Source of the DNA: Glaciihabitans sp.
GTDB taxonomy: Bacteria > Actinomycetota > Actinomycetes > Actinomycetales > Microbacteriaceae
Reading direction: 5' to 3'
NCBI GenBank assembly: GCA_025464095.1
Contig: JAODMF010000001.1
Span: 59,782-123,781, forward strand
Length of the DNA stretch: 64,000 nucleotides
Shown here: positions 16,383 to 24,836 of the stretch, one piece after another
Layout: every line of letters begins with the position of its first letter
Position numbering within the stretch: position 1 is the stretch's first letter
The notes under the pieces: generated by a model
Databases searched by the model: none
Told to the model about the DNA's origin: nothing
Seen by the model: the letters and a program-made list of their open reading frames with translations, nothing else
Program-made: the position numbers and the translations under genes

Positions 16383-17699
16383 TTACGCGGAGGCGTTGGC
16401 CGCCGTGACTGCGCGAGCAGCCGCGAAGCCGGCCTCGAGGTCGGCGAGGATGTCATCGATGTTCTCGATGCCGACGGAGAGGCGCACGAGTCCAGGCGTG
16501 ACGCCCGTGGTGAGCTGCTGCTCCGGGGTCAGCTGCGAGTGCGTCGTGGATGCCGGGTGGATGATCAGGCTGCGCACGTCACCGATGTTGGCCAGGTGGC
16601 TGAACAGCGTGACGTTCTCCACGAGCGCCTTGCCCGCATCCACGCCGCCCTTGAGTTCGAAGCTGAGAACCGCTCCGACGCCCTTCGGTGAGTACTTGTT
16701 GGCTGCCGAGTACCACGGGCTCGACGGGAGCCCCGAGTAGTTGACGGATGCGACATCGTCGTGGTTGTCGAGCCACTCGGCGACTGCCTGGGCGTTCGAG
16801 ACGTGGCGCTCGATGCGGAGGCTGAGCGTCTCGAGGCCCTGGATGAGCGCGAACGCGCTGTCGGGGGAGAGGGCGGCACCCGTGTCGCGGAGGATCTGCA
16901 CGCGCGCCTTGATGATGAACGCGATCGCGTCGCCGAGCACGGTCGTGTAGCTCGCGCCGTGGTAGCTCGGGTCGGGTTCGGTGAGCCCGGGGAACTTGTC
17001 GACGTTCTTCGACCACGCGAACTTGCCGCCGTCGACGATCACGCCGGCGATGACCGTGCCGTGTCCGCCGAGGAACTTCGTCGCCGAGTGAACGACGATG
17101 TCGGCACCGAACTCGAAGGGACGGATCAGGTACGGGGTTGCAATCGTGTTGTCGACGATGAGCGGCAGGTTGTTGCTGTGGGCGACTTCCGCGACCGTCT
17201 CGATGTCGAGGATGTTGATCTTCGGGTTACCGATGGTCTCCGCGAAGAACAGCTTCGTGTTGGGGCGAACGGCGGCCGCCCACTCCTCGGGGTCGTCCTG
17301 GTTCTCGACGAAGGTGGTCTCGATGCCGAGCTTCGCGAGGGTGTACTTGAAGAGGTTGTAGGTGCCGCCATAGATCGACGACGACGAGACGATGTGGTCG
17401 CCCGCGCCCGCGATGTTGAGCACCGCGTAGGTGATGGCAGCGGAGCCGGATGCGACGGCCAGCGCAGCCGTGCCGCCTTCGAGAGCCGCGACCCGCTGCT
17501 CGACAACGTCGGTGGTCGGGTTCATGAGGCGCGTGTAGATGTTGCCGAATTCAGCCAGCGCGAACAGCTTCTGTGCGTGCTCGGTGCTGTTGAAGACGTA
17601 GGACGTGGTCTTGTAGATCGGCGTCGCGCGAGCATTCGTGGTGGGGTCGGGTGCGGCACCCGAGTGGACCTGCTTGGTCTCGAACTTCCAGTCGCTCAT
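16383..17699 (-). CDS. metY: O-acetylhomoserine sulfhydrylase
   Basis: A 438-residue PLP enzyme of the Cys/Met-metabolism family that makes homocysteine directly from O-acetylhomoserine and sulfide. The start at 17699 (MSDWKFETKQVHSG) is fixed by AAGGAGAG just upstream; the longer frame in the track is not needed. The PLP lysine lies in VHSATKFLGGHG, and IYGGTYNLFKYTL and RLSVGIENIDDI are family blocks. Together with metX it forms the direct sulfhydrylation route. I looked for a SAM riboswitch in the leader and saw no convincing one. Confidence 0.95.
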   Translation of the reverse strand: MSDWKFETKQVHSGAAPDPTTNARATPIYKTTSYVFNSTEHAQKLFALAEFGNIYTRLMNPTTDVVEQRVAALEGGTAALAVASGSAAITYAVLNIAGAGDHIVSSSSIYGGTYNLFKYTLAKLGIETTFVENQDDPEEWAAAVRPNTKLFFAETIGNPKINILDIETVAEVAHSNNLPLIVDNTIATPYLIRPFEFGADIVVHSATKFLGGHGTVIAGVIVDGGKFAWSKNVDKFPGLTEPDPSYHGASYTTVLGDAIAFIIKARVQILRDTGAALSPDSAFALIQGLETLSLRIERHVSNAQAVAEWLDNHDDVASVNYSGLPSSPWYSAANKYSPKGVGAVLSFELKGGVDAGKALVENVTLFSHLANIGDVRSLIIHPASTTHSQLTPEQQLTTGVTPGLVRLSVGIENIDDILADLEAGFAAARAVTAANASA

Positions 17700-17820
17700 G
17701 GTCTCTCCTTGAGAAGTTGGGGTAGGCGGACGGCTGCCCACAGTGAAGAGAATAGGAACCGCTCCTGTGAGTCGGCAATCAGCCCCGACACAAGTCGTAA
17801 TGAACTCTCGATATTGACGA

Positions 17821-17846
17821 GCACGACTACTCGTGCGAGAGTAGTC
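17821..17846. promoter_or_regulatory. Nested palindromic operator before the PadR gene
   Basis: Two overlapping perfect inverted repeats lie two bases before the GTG start: GCACGA-CTAC-TCGTGC (17821-17836) and GACTACTC-GTGCGA-GAGTAGTC (17825-17846). TTGACG at 17814 could be a -35 element, which would put the -10 region inside the palindrome. This is the expected place for autorepression by the PadR protein, relieved by a drug exported by the adjacent MFS pump. Confidence 0.65.
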
Positions 17847-17848
17847 CC

Positions 17849-18415
17849 GTGTCATCCATACGCTTGTTCGTCCTCGCGGCGCTCGAGGAACTAGGCCCCG
17901 CGCACGGGCACCAGATCCGGCTGCTCGCCGAGGAAGAGCACATCCATCTCTGGACAGACATCAGCGTCGGCTCGCTCTACGGGGTGCTCAAGCGACTCGC
18001 GGCCGAGGGCCTCATCAACGAAGTCCGCAGCGAGCGCGAAGGCGCCTACCCCGAGCGCGTCGTCTACGAGATAACGGATGCCGGGCGATCCGCACTTGGC
18101 GTCATCCGTCTGAATGCGCTGCGCGAGATCGTCATCAAGCCCGATCCGTTCGACCTCGCCATGGCCCGGCTCGATCGCGACCGGCTCGACTACGTTCCGA
18201 CCACCGTCGAGGCACGCATCGCGACCCTCACCGCGATGCTTGCCGACGAACAGGCCCGCCAGCTCACCATCGAGCAGTACCTCACTGTTGCGGAGAAGTT
18301 CGTCATGTCGCACCGTTCCGCGCGCATCCGGGCCGAAATCGCCTGGCAGCAGGAGCTGCTCGCCCACCTCCCCGAAATCATCGCCGACGAGTCGGCGCGA
18401 AAGGACTCCCGCTAA
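17849..18415 (+). CDS. PadR family transcriptional regulator
   Basis: A 188-residue regulator. The N-terminal winged helix reads LFVLAALEELGPAHGHQI and IHLWTDISVGSLYGVLKRLAAEGLI, and the C-terminal half is helical (ATLTAMLADEQARQLTIEQ) for dimerisation, as in PadR subfamily 2. The GTG start is at 17849, right after the nested palindromes. Its stop overlaps the start of the MFS pump gene by one base, so the pair forms a regulator-efflux operon. The likely role is ligand-responsive repression of the pump. Confidence 0.9.
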   Translation: MSSIRLFVLAALEELGPAHGHQIRLLAEEEHIHLWTDISVGSLYGVLKRLAAEGLINEVRSEREGAYPERVVYEITDAGRSALGVIRLNALREIVIKPDPFDLAMARLDRDRLDYVPTTVEARIATLTAMLADEQARQLTIEQYLTVAEKFVMSHRSARIRAEIAWQQELLAHLPEIIADESARKDSR

Positions 18416-19941
18416 TGTCTTCACCCGCATCTGCGCCCTCCGGCGCACCAACCGGCGCGCCCGCGGTGCCCCGAGTCGCATGGAACACCCTCATCGTGCT
18501 GCTCGTCGGCATGTTCATGGCCCTGCTCGACACCACCATCGTGAATGTGGCGCTTCCGAGCATCCGCGATCACGTCAACTCGGACGGCCGCGCGGCCAAC
18601 GAAGACGTGCTGGCCTGGGTGATCTCCGGTTACGCGCTCGCGTTCGGCCTCGCCCTCATCCCGGCCGGGCGACTGGGCGACCGCTTCGGGCACAAGTGGG
18701 TGTTCTTCACCGGCCTGGCGCTCTTCACCGCTGCCAGCCTCGCCTGTGGGCTGGCCGCGAGCGACACGCAGCTCATCATCTTCCGCGTCGTGCAGGGTCT
18801 TGCCGGCGGCATCTTCGTTCCCGCGGTCACCGCGTTCGTGCAGATTCTCTTTCCGGCGCGATCGCGCGGCAAGGCGTTCGCCATCATGGGAGCGGTCATC
18901 GGTGTCTCGAGCGCGCTCGGGCCGGTGATCGGCGGCCTGATCATCCAGTGGTTCGGTACAACGCACGGGTGGCGCCTCGTGTTCGGCGTCAACCTGCCGA
19001 TCGGTGTGCTCGCTCTCATCGCGGCCGCGATCTTCATCCCCAACCGTGCCCAGACCGGTGTGGCTGCGGCAGCGAAATCGGGCGGGGTCGACGGCGTCGG
19101 CCTGTTCCTGCTCTCGGCCGGGCTCGTCGGCATCCTCGTTCCGTTGATCGAGGGGCAGTCGACCGGATGGCCGGCCTGGACGTACATCGTGCTCGCCGCG
19201 GGCATCATCCTGATCGTCCTCTTTGCCCTCTGGGAGGTGCAGTACACCAAGCGCGGAAACAGCCCGCTCGTGCCGCCGCACCTGTTCAGCCATCCCGCTT
19301 TCACCGGCGGTGTGGTGCTCGCGCTCGTGTACTTCGCGGCATTCACCAGCATCTTCTTCACGATTTCGCTGCTCTGGCAGGTCGGCCTCGCCCACACGGC
19401 GCTCGAGTCCGGGCTGGTCTCTATCCCGTTCGCGATCGGCTCGATCATCGGCGCCTCACAGAGCGACCGCCTGGCGTCGCGCCTGGGCAGGAACGTGCTG
19501 GTCATCGGAACGGCCCTCGTCGCGCTGGGGCTCGGGGCCCTCTGGATCATCATGCTCACGGTGGACGCGAAGGACCTCACCAGCTGGATCCTGCTCGCGC
19601 CCCTGTTCTTCGCGGGGCTCGGCAACGGGATGTTCATTGCGCCGAACGCGCAGTTCATCGTGGCTACCGTCGATCGCACCGAGGCCGGCGCCGCCAGCGG
19701 CGTGATCGGCACGGTGCAGCGGGTCGGAAGCGCGATCGGAATCGCGGTCGTCTCGAGCGTGCTGTTCGCGATTGTGTCCGGATCCGTCATCCGCAGCAAG
19801 GACGACCTGGCGACGGCATTCATCCACGCTTCCGCAGGCTCGCTCGCGGTCAGCGCGGCGTTTGCGCTCGCCGCGTTCCTGCTTGTCTTCGCCCTGCCTC
19901 GGCGCGTGAACCAGTTCGGTGGAGCCCCCGCGCACGAGTAG
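18415..19941 (+). CDS. MFS multidrug transporter, DHA2 (EmrB/QacA) type
   Basis: A 508-residue, 14-helix drug:H+ antiporter-type protein. LLVGMFMALLDTTIVNVALPSI is the DHA2 motif D1, GRLGDRFGHKWVF is motif A, and FVPAVTAFVQILFP with IGVSSALGPVIGG covers motif C. The start overlaps the padR stop (TAATG), indicating translational coupling. Substrates are probably lipophilic cations or antibiotics; nothing in the sequence narrows this. Confidence 0.92.
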   Translation: MSSPASAPSGAPTGAPAVPRVAWNTLIVLLVGMFMALLDTTIVNVALPSIRDHVNSDGRAANEDVLAWVISGYALAFGLALIPAGRLGDRFGHKWVFFTGLALFTAASLACGLAASDTQLIIFRVVQGLAGGIFVPAVTAFVQILFPARSRGKAFAIMGAVIGVSSALGPVIGGLIIQWFGTTHGWRLVFGVNLPIGVLALIAAAIFIPNRAQTGVAAAAKSGGVDGVGLFLLSAGLVGILVPLIEGQSTGWPAWTYIVLAAGIILIVLFALWEVQYTKRGNSPLVPPHLFSHPAFTGGVVLALVYFAAFTSIFFTISLLWQVGLAHTALESGLVSIPFAIGSIIGASQSDRLASRLGRNVLVIGTALVALGLGALWIIMLTVDAKDLTSWILLAPLFFAGLGNGMFIAPNAQFIVATVDRTEAGAASGVIGTVQRVGSAIGIAVVSSVLFAIVSGSVIRSKDDLATAFIHASAGSLAVSAAFALAAFLLVFALPRRVNQFGGAPAHE

Positions 19942-19989
19942 CCGTCACGGCCGCGCTACGTTAGGAGTTCCGCTAGCAGAGGAGAATTC

Positions 19990-20766
19990 GTGAGTTCCAG
20001 GCGTGTCGTTGTGACGGGTGCAAGTTCGGGCATTGGGGCGGCCACAGCCCGCCTGTTCCGGTCGCACGGTTGGGACGTCGTCGGGGTGGCCCGACGCACG
20101 GACCGGCTCGAGGAACTCGCAGCGGAGACCGGCATCGATGTGTTCACGGCCGACCTCACCAACCAGGCGCAGGTGGACGGCCTCCGTGACTACCTGGCCG
20201 GGCTCGGCCCGATCCACGCCCTCGTCAACAATGCGGGCGGCGCATTCGGACTCGCCTCCGTCGAAGACAGTGACGCGGATGACTGGCAGCGCATGTACGA
20301 CGTGAACGTCATCGCAGTCAAGCGCGTGACGACGGCGCTGCTGCCGCTTCTGCGGGCCGGAATTGTGGATGGTGGCTCTGCCGACATCCTGACCGTCACC
20401 TCGATCGCTGGCCACGTCGCCTACGAGGGCGGTGGCGGGTACAACGCCGCCAAGTTCGCGGCGCACGCGCTGGTCGCCGTGTTGCGGCTGGAACTCGCGG
20501 GCGAACCGATCCGTGTGCTCGAGGTTGCGCCAGGAATGGTGCGCACCGACGAGTTCTCGCTGGTGCGCTTCGGTGGCGATAAGGCCCGGGCAGACGCGGT
20601 GTACGAGAACGTGCCGAACCCGCTGTATGCCGAGGACATCGCCGAGGCGATCGTGCACGCCATCGAGCTGCCGCCGTACGTGAACCTCGACCTGGTGACG
20701 ATCAAGCCCGTGGCGCAGGCGGCGCCGTGGAAGGTCATCCGCGGAGAACTCACGCCGAAGGCGTAG
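19990..20766 (+). CDS. SDR family NAD(P)-dependent oxidoreductase (YdfG-like)
   Basis: A 258-residue classical short-chain dehydrogenase. It shows the cofactor motif VTGASSGIGAATARLF, NNAGG, the catalytic Ser in LTVTSIAGH and the YxxxK pair in GGGYNAAKFAAHAL. The segment RVLEVAPGMVRTDEFSLVRF resembles 3-hydroxy-acid (serine) dehydrogenases of the YdfG type. The GTG start follows a GAGGAGAA ribosome-binding site. Its stop lies just before the GC-rich repeat element. Confidence 0.9.
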   Translation: MSSRRVVVTGASSGIGAATARLFRSHGWDVVGVARRTDRLEELAAETGIDVFTADLTNQAQVDGLRDYLAGLGPIHALVNNAGGAFGLASVEDSDADDWQRMYDVNVIAVKRVTTALLPLLRAGIVDGGSADILTVTSIAGHVAYEGGGGYNAAKFAAHALVAVLRLELAGEPIRVLEVAPGMVRTDEFSLVRFGGDKARADAVYENVPNPLYAEDIAEAIVHAIELPPYVNLDLVTIKPVAQAAPWKVIRGELTPKA

Positions 20767-20951
20767 GGGTCGCGCGCGGGCTGGTTGCGGCGGGGGTTGT
20801 TGGCTCGGCTGTGGCTGTCGCTCGTGCCCGTGGCCGCGGGGGTTGATGCCCGTGGGTGTGGCCCATGCCCGTGGCGGCGGGGGTTGTTGCCCCTGATGGC
20901 GGGAGTTACGTGCGGGTGGCGGGGGTTCGGGCCCAATTGGCGGGAGTTCTT

Positions 20952-20987
20952 GCGAGGTGGCGGGAGCCCAGGCTCCCGCCACCTCGC
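20952..20987. repeat. Perfect 17-bp hairpin at the centre of repeat element 1
   Basis: GCGAGGTGGCGGGAGCC, the bases CA, then its exact reverse complement. This is the symmetry point at which the GGCGGGAG units change orientation. It would fold as a very stable stem in RNA from either strand and could terminate both the SDR and the MFS transcripts. Confidence 0.75.
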
Positions 20988-21010
20988 TGTAAGCCCCGCC
21001 GCGTCGATCC

Positions 21011-21273
21011 TGAGTGCGAATTACTCCCGCCGGCTGCCAGTTTCTCCCGCCACCGGCGGCACGCGCCCACCCGCCGCGCGATCGGACGGTACCGGGTCGG
21101 CCTGGTCGTGCGGCATGAGTGCGAATTACTCCCGCCGGCTGCCAGTTTCTCCCGCCACGGGCGGTACGGGGTCACCCGCCGCGCGATCGGCCCGCACGCG
21201 CCCACCCGCGGCCACCCGCAGCGCGCGGCCTGAGTGCGAATTACTCCCGCCGGCTGCGAGTTTCTCCCGCCGC
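21011..21273. repeat. Three copies of a 43-bp subrepeat
   Basis: Blocks starting TGAGTGCGAATTACTCCCGC at 21011, 21116 and 21231 are 43 bp long. Copies 1 and 2 are identical across the block and copy 3 differs at two positions; the spacing is 105 and 115 bp. Each contains two inverted GGCGGGAG units 20 bp apart. The TTA in the third copy is the stop codon (TAA on the minus strand) of the MFS gene. Confidence 0.8.
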
Positions 21274-22809
21274 GGGCGGCACGGGGTCGCCCGCCGCGCG
21301 ATCCACGGGCGGCACGCGCCCACCCGCCGCGCGATCCGGCGGCACGAACGAGCCCCCCGCGACCAGCCCGTCCCCGACCTCAATGTCAGCGAACGCGAGC
21401 TTCGGAACCAGGAACAGCAGCACCGCAGCGACGAGGGCACCGACACCGCAAATCGTGAACACCGCCAGGTAGCCGCCGAGGCTGGATGCCGTTGCTCCCG
21501 CCGAGTTCAGCACCGCCGCACCCAGCACGATGGCGAAAACGGCGGAGGCGAACGAGCCGCCGATCGTCTTCGTCGTGTTGGTGAGGGCGGTCGCGATTCC
21601 GGTCTGGCCGCGCGGGGCGGCCGCAGCTGCCGCAGCTGGAAGTGCCCCAACGAGCGCACCGGACCCCAGCCCTGCGATCCCCATGTTGATGAACACCTCG
21701 ATGACGGCGGTGTGGAACGGCAGGAACAGCAGGTAGCCGCCCGCAACGAAGAAGGCCGCCACGATCAGGGCGAACCGGGGCGAGCGCCACCGCGATAGCC
21801 GGGGGAACAGCAGGGCGCCGATGATCATCGACACGAGGTACAGGCCGATGATATTGGAGATGTCGCTTGCCTCCATCCCGAGCCCTGCGCCGGTCTTCGT
21901 GTCGGCTCCAGCGAATGTTGCGAGCGGCGTCTGCGCGCCCAGGAGGCTGATGCCGACCAGCGCGGCGGTGAGCTGCACCGGCCACATGTTCGGCTGCCTC
22001 AGCACCCGCAGGTCGATCGCCGGGTCTTTCCTGCGGAGCTGGATGCGCGACCACGGGATGAACACCGCGATTCCCGCAAGCATCAGCAGGTACACCCACC
22101 ACGCGGTCGGTCCGTTGATGCGCAGGAAGGTCAGGCCGCCGGTGATGAGCAGCAGGCCGAACGCCAGCCCGACGAAACCGCCAACGTCGAGCGAGCGCCC
22201 CGGCACGGGCTTGGACTCGGGAACCCCGAACAGGATCGCGAAGAATACGAGACTAACGGCGATCGCCGGAACGATGAGCGTGAGCGAAACATCGTGTCCG
22301 GTGGCGGCGAAGATGCGGCTGCCGCCGAGCGCGCCGATTATCGCTCCGGCCTCGAGGGCGACCACGAGGTATCCGGCCGCCCGACGGGTCTGTGACGCGC
22401 CGGTGCGGGTCTGGCGTCCCCGGTCGAAGATCAGCGCGACCTCGAGCGGCAACCAGACGACGTAGAACCCCTGCAGCGCGAACGCGGCCAGGTAGGAGGC
22501 GAAGTTGCCGGAGAACGCAACGCCCCAGGTCGCGGCAGCAGTGAGCACGGTCGACACGAGCAGGATCCGCTTGTGGCCGTACAGGTCGCCGAGCTTGGCG
22601 AGAATCGGAACAACGATGGATGACAGCAGCAGTTGCGCGGCCTCGAACCAGTTGTAGTCGGCATCTTTGATCCCGAGGTGGTCGACGAGGTCGGGAATCA
22701 GCGGCACGTAGTAGCCCTGCAGGATGCCGCTGGTCAGCTCCACGAGAAACAGGAACCCCACCAGGCCGAACGTGATGGCGCCAGCGTTGCCGCGCGCGAG
22801 CTTCTCCAT
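21241..22809 (-). CDS. MFS transporter with C-terminus running into the repeat element
   Basis: A 522-residue, probably 14-helix major facilitator protein beginning MEKLARGNAGAITFGLVGF, with loop motif AKLGDLYGHKRILLVS. Relatives would be expected to end near VPKLAFADIEVGDG. Here about 35 further residues (PPDRAAGGRVPPVDRAAG and so on) are encoded by the GGCGGGAG repeat, which also supplies the stop. The tail is proline- and arginine-rich and presumably cytoplasmic and disordered. The substrate is unknown. Confidence 0.85.
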   Translation of the reverse strand: MEKLARGNAGAITFGLVGFLFLVELTSGILQGYYVPLIPDLVDHLGIKDADYNWFEAAQLLLSSIVVPILAKLGDLYGHKRILLVSTVLTAAATWGVAFSGNFASYLAAFALQGFYVVWLPLEVALIFDRGRQTRTGASQTRRAAGYLVVALEAGAIIGALGGSRIFAATGHDVSLTLIVPAIAVSLVFFAILFGVPESKPVPGRSLDVGGFVGLAFGLLLITGGLTFLRINGPTAWWVYLLMLAGIAVFIPWSRIQLRRKDPAIDLRVLRQPNMWPVQLTAALVGISLLGAQTPLATFAGADTKTGAGLGMEASDISNIIGLYLVSMIIGALLFPRLSRWRSPRFALIVAAFFVAGGYLLFLPFHTAVIEVFINMGIAGLGSGALVGALPAAAAAAAPRGQTGIATALTNTTKTIGGSFASAVFAIVLGAAVLNSAGATASSLGGYLAVFTICGVGALVAAVLLFLVPKLAFADIEVGDGLVAGGSFVPPDRAAGGRVPPVDRAAGDPVPPAAGETRSRRE

Positions 22810-22873
22810 GAACGGATGCTATCTGCCCGTGCGCAGACACACGGGCGTAACGCGGGCGCGATAGCGTGAGGAG

Positions 22874-23404
22874 ATGACCACAGCAGCCGACACCGACGTG
22901 ATCCAGGATGCCGACGAGCGGGAGGTGCTGGGCTGGCTCGAGTTCGGGGATGCTTCGCGCCACCTCGCCAGCGACGTCGTGCACAGCGACTTTTTTCCCG
23001 ACATCGTGGTGGCCATCGCACGCGGCGGGCTGCTGCTCGCGGGTGCGCTCGCCTACTCCCTTGGCGTCAAAAGCTGCGGAAGTCTGAACGCGGAGTTCTA
23101 CTCCGGAGTCGGTGACCGGCTGCCCGAGCCGACCATCCTTCCCCCGCATCTCGACGAGCCAGCACTCGCAGGCAAGCGGGTGCTGCTGGTCGATGACGTG
23201 TCGGATTCCGGCCGCACGCTCGCGATGGTCGTCGCGCTGATCACCGCCGCCGGTGCGGATGTTCGTACCGTCTGCCTGTACTCGAAGCCCGGTACCGTCC
23301 TTGAGCCCGATTTCGTCTGGCGCCGCACTCCGCGCTGGATCACCTTCCCGTGGTCGGCGCTGCCGCCCGTCACGGTCGAGCCCGGGGCGACCGCAGGCAC
23401 ATGA
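22874..23404 (+). CDS. Phosphoribosyltransferase domain protein (xanthine/guanine PRT-like)
   Basis: A 176-residue type I PRTase. The PRPP-binding signature is VLLVDDVSDSGRTLAMVV, preceded by DIVVAIARGGLLLAG, the PPi loop region. The length and the closing WITFPWSALPP resemble the small Gpt-like proteins of actinobacteria, which are thought to act on 6-oxopurines. GAGGAG precedes the ATG. The next gene overlaps by 4 bp (ATGA), and uracil-DNA glycosylase follows, so the operon carries nucleobase-related functions. Confidence 0.88.
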   Translation: MTTAADTDVIQDADEREVLGWLEFGDASRHLASDVVHSDFFPDIVVAIARGGLLLAGALAYSLGVKSCGSLNAEFYSGVGDRLPEPTILPPHLDEPALAGKRVLLVDDVSDSGRTLAMVVALITAAGADVRTVCLYSKPGTVLEPDFVWRRTPRWITFPWSALPPVTVEPGATAGT

Positions 23405-24114
23405 GCATCCATCTCGCCGGTGGGGGATGGTCGGAGGACCTGTTTCGCGGCTTCCTCGCGGAAGCCAGCGCACGCGCGGCCGGCGCCGGACGGGTGATTC
23501 CGCGGATCGGCGTGCTCCTCGTGGCTGAGGATGCCGCGGCCGGCGCCGAAGCGCAGGCCAGGTACGTGACAATGCTCACGTCGATCTCGTCCTGCGAGCC
23601 CGTCGTGAACCTGCTGGCGGAGGGTGATCTCGCGACCTCCGTTCTGCTCAGTGACATCGATGCGCTGTTGATCGGCGGCGGGCTCACCCCTGCCTACCTC
23701 GATGCGGTCACCCCGCTGGTCGACGAGATTCGGCTGCTGGTCGCCGACGGGCTGCCGTACCTCGGCTACTCCGCGGGCGCTGCGATCTCGGCTGACCATG
23801 CGATCATCGGCGGCTGGAAGATCGGCGATGTGCCGGTCTGCGCTGAGGAGACCGGTGAAGACCTCGACGACGTGACCATAGCCGCGGGGCTCGGCCTGGT
23901 CGATCTCTCCATTGATGCTCATGCCGCGCAGTGGGGCACGCTCGCCCGGCTCATTGCCGCGACTGAAGCGGGGCTCGTTGATGGCGGACTGGCGATCGAC
24001 GAGAACACGGTGCTCGTCGTCGGCGACGGCGAGTTGCGAGTCGAGGGCGTCGGCAGCGTCTGGCGGGTCTCGCCCGGTGCCGACGGCGTTGTCGTCGTGA
24101 CAATCGGGTCCTGA
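23401..24114 (+). CDS. Peptidase S51 / type 1 glutamine amidotransferase-like protein
   Basis: The start at 23401 overlaps the previous stop (ATGA), giving 237 residues; the longer frame in the track is not needed. IHLAGGGWSEDLFRGFL opens the fold, IDALLIGGGLTPAYLD follows, and YLGYSAGAAISAD carries the nucleophile serine in the S-A-G-A elbow of the S51 group (dipeptidase E and cyanophycinase relatives). The C-terminal part is variable. It may cleave Asp-containing or cyanophycin-like peptides, but the substrate is not established. Confidence 0.8.
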   Translation: MSIHLAGGGWSEDLFRGFLAEASARAAGAGRVIPRIGVLLVAEDAAAGAEAQARYVTMLTSISSCEPVVNLLAEGDLATSVLLSDIDALLIGGGLTPAYLDAVTPLVDEIRLLVADGLPYLGYSAGAAISADHAIIGGWKIGDVPVCAEETGEDLDDVTIAAGLGLVDLSIDAHAAQWGTLARLIAATEAGLVDGGLAIDENTVLVVGDGELRVEGVGSVWRVSPGADGVVVVTIGS

Positions 24115-24117
24115 CCC

Positions 24118-24798
24118 GTGCAGCCTCGGCCACTCGCAGAACTCGTCGATCCCGGATGGTCTGCCGCTCTGGAACCGGCCGCCGACCAGATCGCCGCAAT
24201 GGGCGAGTTCCTCCGCGCCGAGGTCGCGGCCGAACGCGGGTACCTCCCGGCGGGCCAGCACGTGCTGCGATCATTCACCTATCCGTTCGACAGCGTGCGC
24301 GTGCTCATCGTCGGGCAAGATCCGTATCCCACGCCCGGGCACGCGATCGGGCTCTCGTTCGCGGTCGACCGTGCAGTTCGACCGCTGCCGCGGAGCCTGC
24401 AGAACATCTACGCGGAGCTGCGCGACGACCTCGGCATCCAGACCCCCGAGCACGGCGATCTCACGCCGTGGGCCGAGAACGGCGTGCTGCTGCTGAACAG
24501 GGTGCTCACGGTTCGACCGGGCGCATCCGCGTCGCATCGCGGCAAGGGCTGGGAGGCGGTCACGGAGGTCGCGATTCGCGCGCTGGTGGCCCGCGGGACG
24601 CCGCTCGTGGCGATCCTCTGGGGGAGGGATGCTGCATCCCTTGCCCCCATGCTCGGCGGCACGCCGACCATCACAAGCGCACACCCGAGCCCCCTCTCGG
24701 CCCGCAACGGTTTCTTCGGATCACGTCCATTCAGCCGGGCAAACGAGATGCTCGTCGGCCTCGGTGCGCGGCCGGTCGACTGGTCGCTTTCGTCCTAG
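24118..24798 (+). CDS. ung: Uracil-DNA glycosylase, family 1
   Basis: A 226-residue enzyme that removes uracil from DNA. The water-activating Asp (about residue 68) is in [16 protein letters not shown], which has Pro where many Ung proteins have His after PY; this is the usual actinobacterial form. [11 protein letters not shown], the ASHRGKGWE block and the leucine-loop region [20 protein letters not shown] are all present. It starts with GTG three bases after the S51 gene stop, so it is the third gene of the operon. Confidence 0.95.
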   Translation: MQPRPLAELVDPGWSAALEPAADQIAAMGEFLRAEVAAERGYLPAGQHVLRSFTYPFDSVRVLIVGQDPYPTPGHAIGLSFAVDRAVRPLPRSLQNIYAELRDDLGIQTPEHGDLTPWAENGVLLLNRVLTVRPGASASHRGKGWEAVTEVAIRALVARGTPLVAILWGRDAASLAPMLGGTPTITSAHPSPLSARNGFFGSRPFSRANEMLVGLGARPVDWSLSS

Positions 24799-24836
24799 GC
24801 TGGAATGCAGGCTGAAGCAACAACGAAGAGGTCGAC

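Larger units (their letters stand above)
20788..21345. repeat. GGCGGGAG iteron/hairpin repeat element, copy 1
   Basis: This is the only content of the roughly 470-bp gap between convergent gene ends. The left arm has GGCGGGAG or GGCGGGGG units at 20876, 20898, 20918, 20939 and 20959, that is every 20-22 bp. They lead into a perfect hairpin, after which the same unit continues inverted (CTCCCGCC) to about 21345. The same plan recurs at the end of the window. Its reading frames (for example 20785..21798) are repeat artefacts, apart from the tail of the MFS gene, which runs into it. Confidence 0.8.

Noticed and set aside
17700-17848. SAM riboswitch in the metY leader
   Set aside because: I could not build the paired regions of any known SAM riboswitch class; only the PadR-side palindromes stand out.
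21011-21273. CRISPR-like array
   Set aside because: Only three copies, long spacers that themselves contain repeat units, no cas genes, and inverted units rather than direct repeats with unique spacers.
20785-21798. 337-aa plus-strand ORF over the repeat element and MFS gene
   Set aside because: It consists of translated repeat units and then the antisense of the MFS gene.
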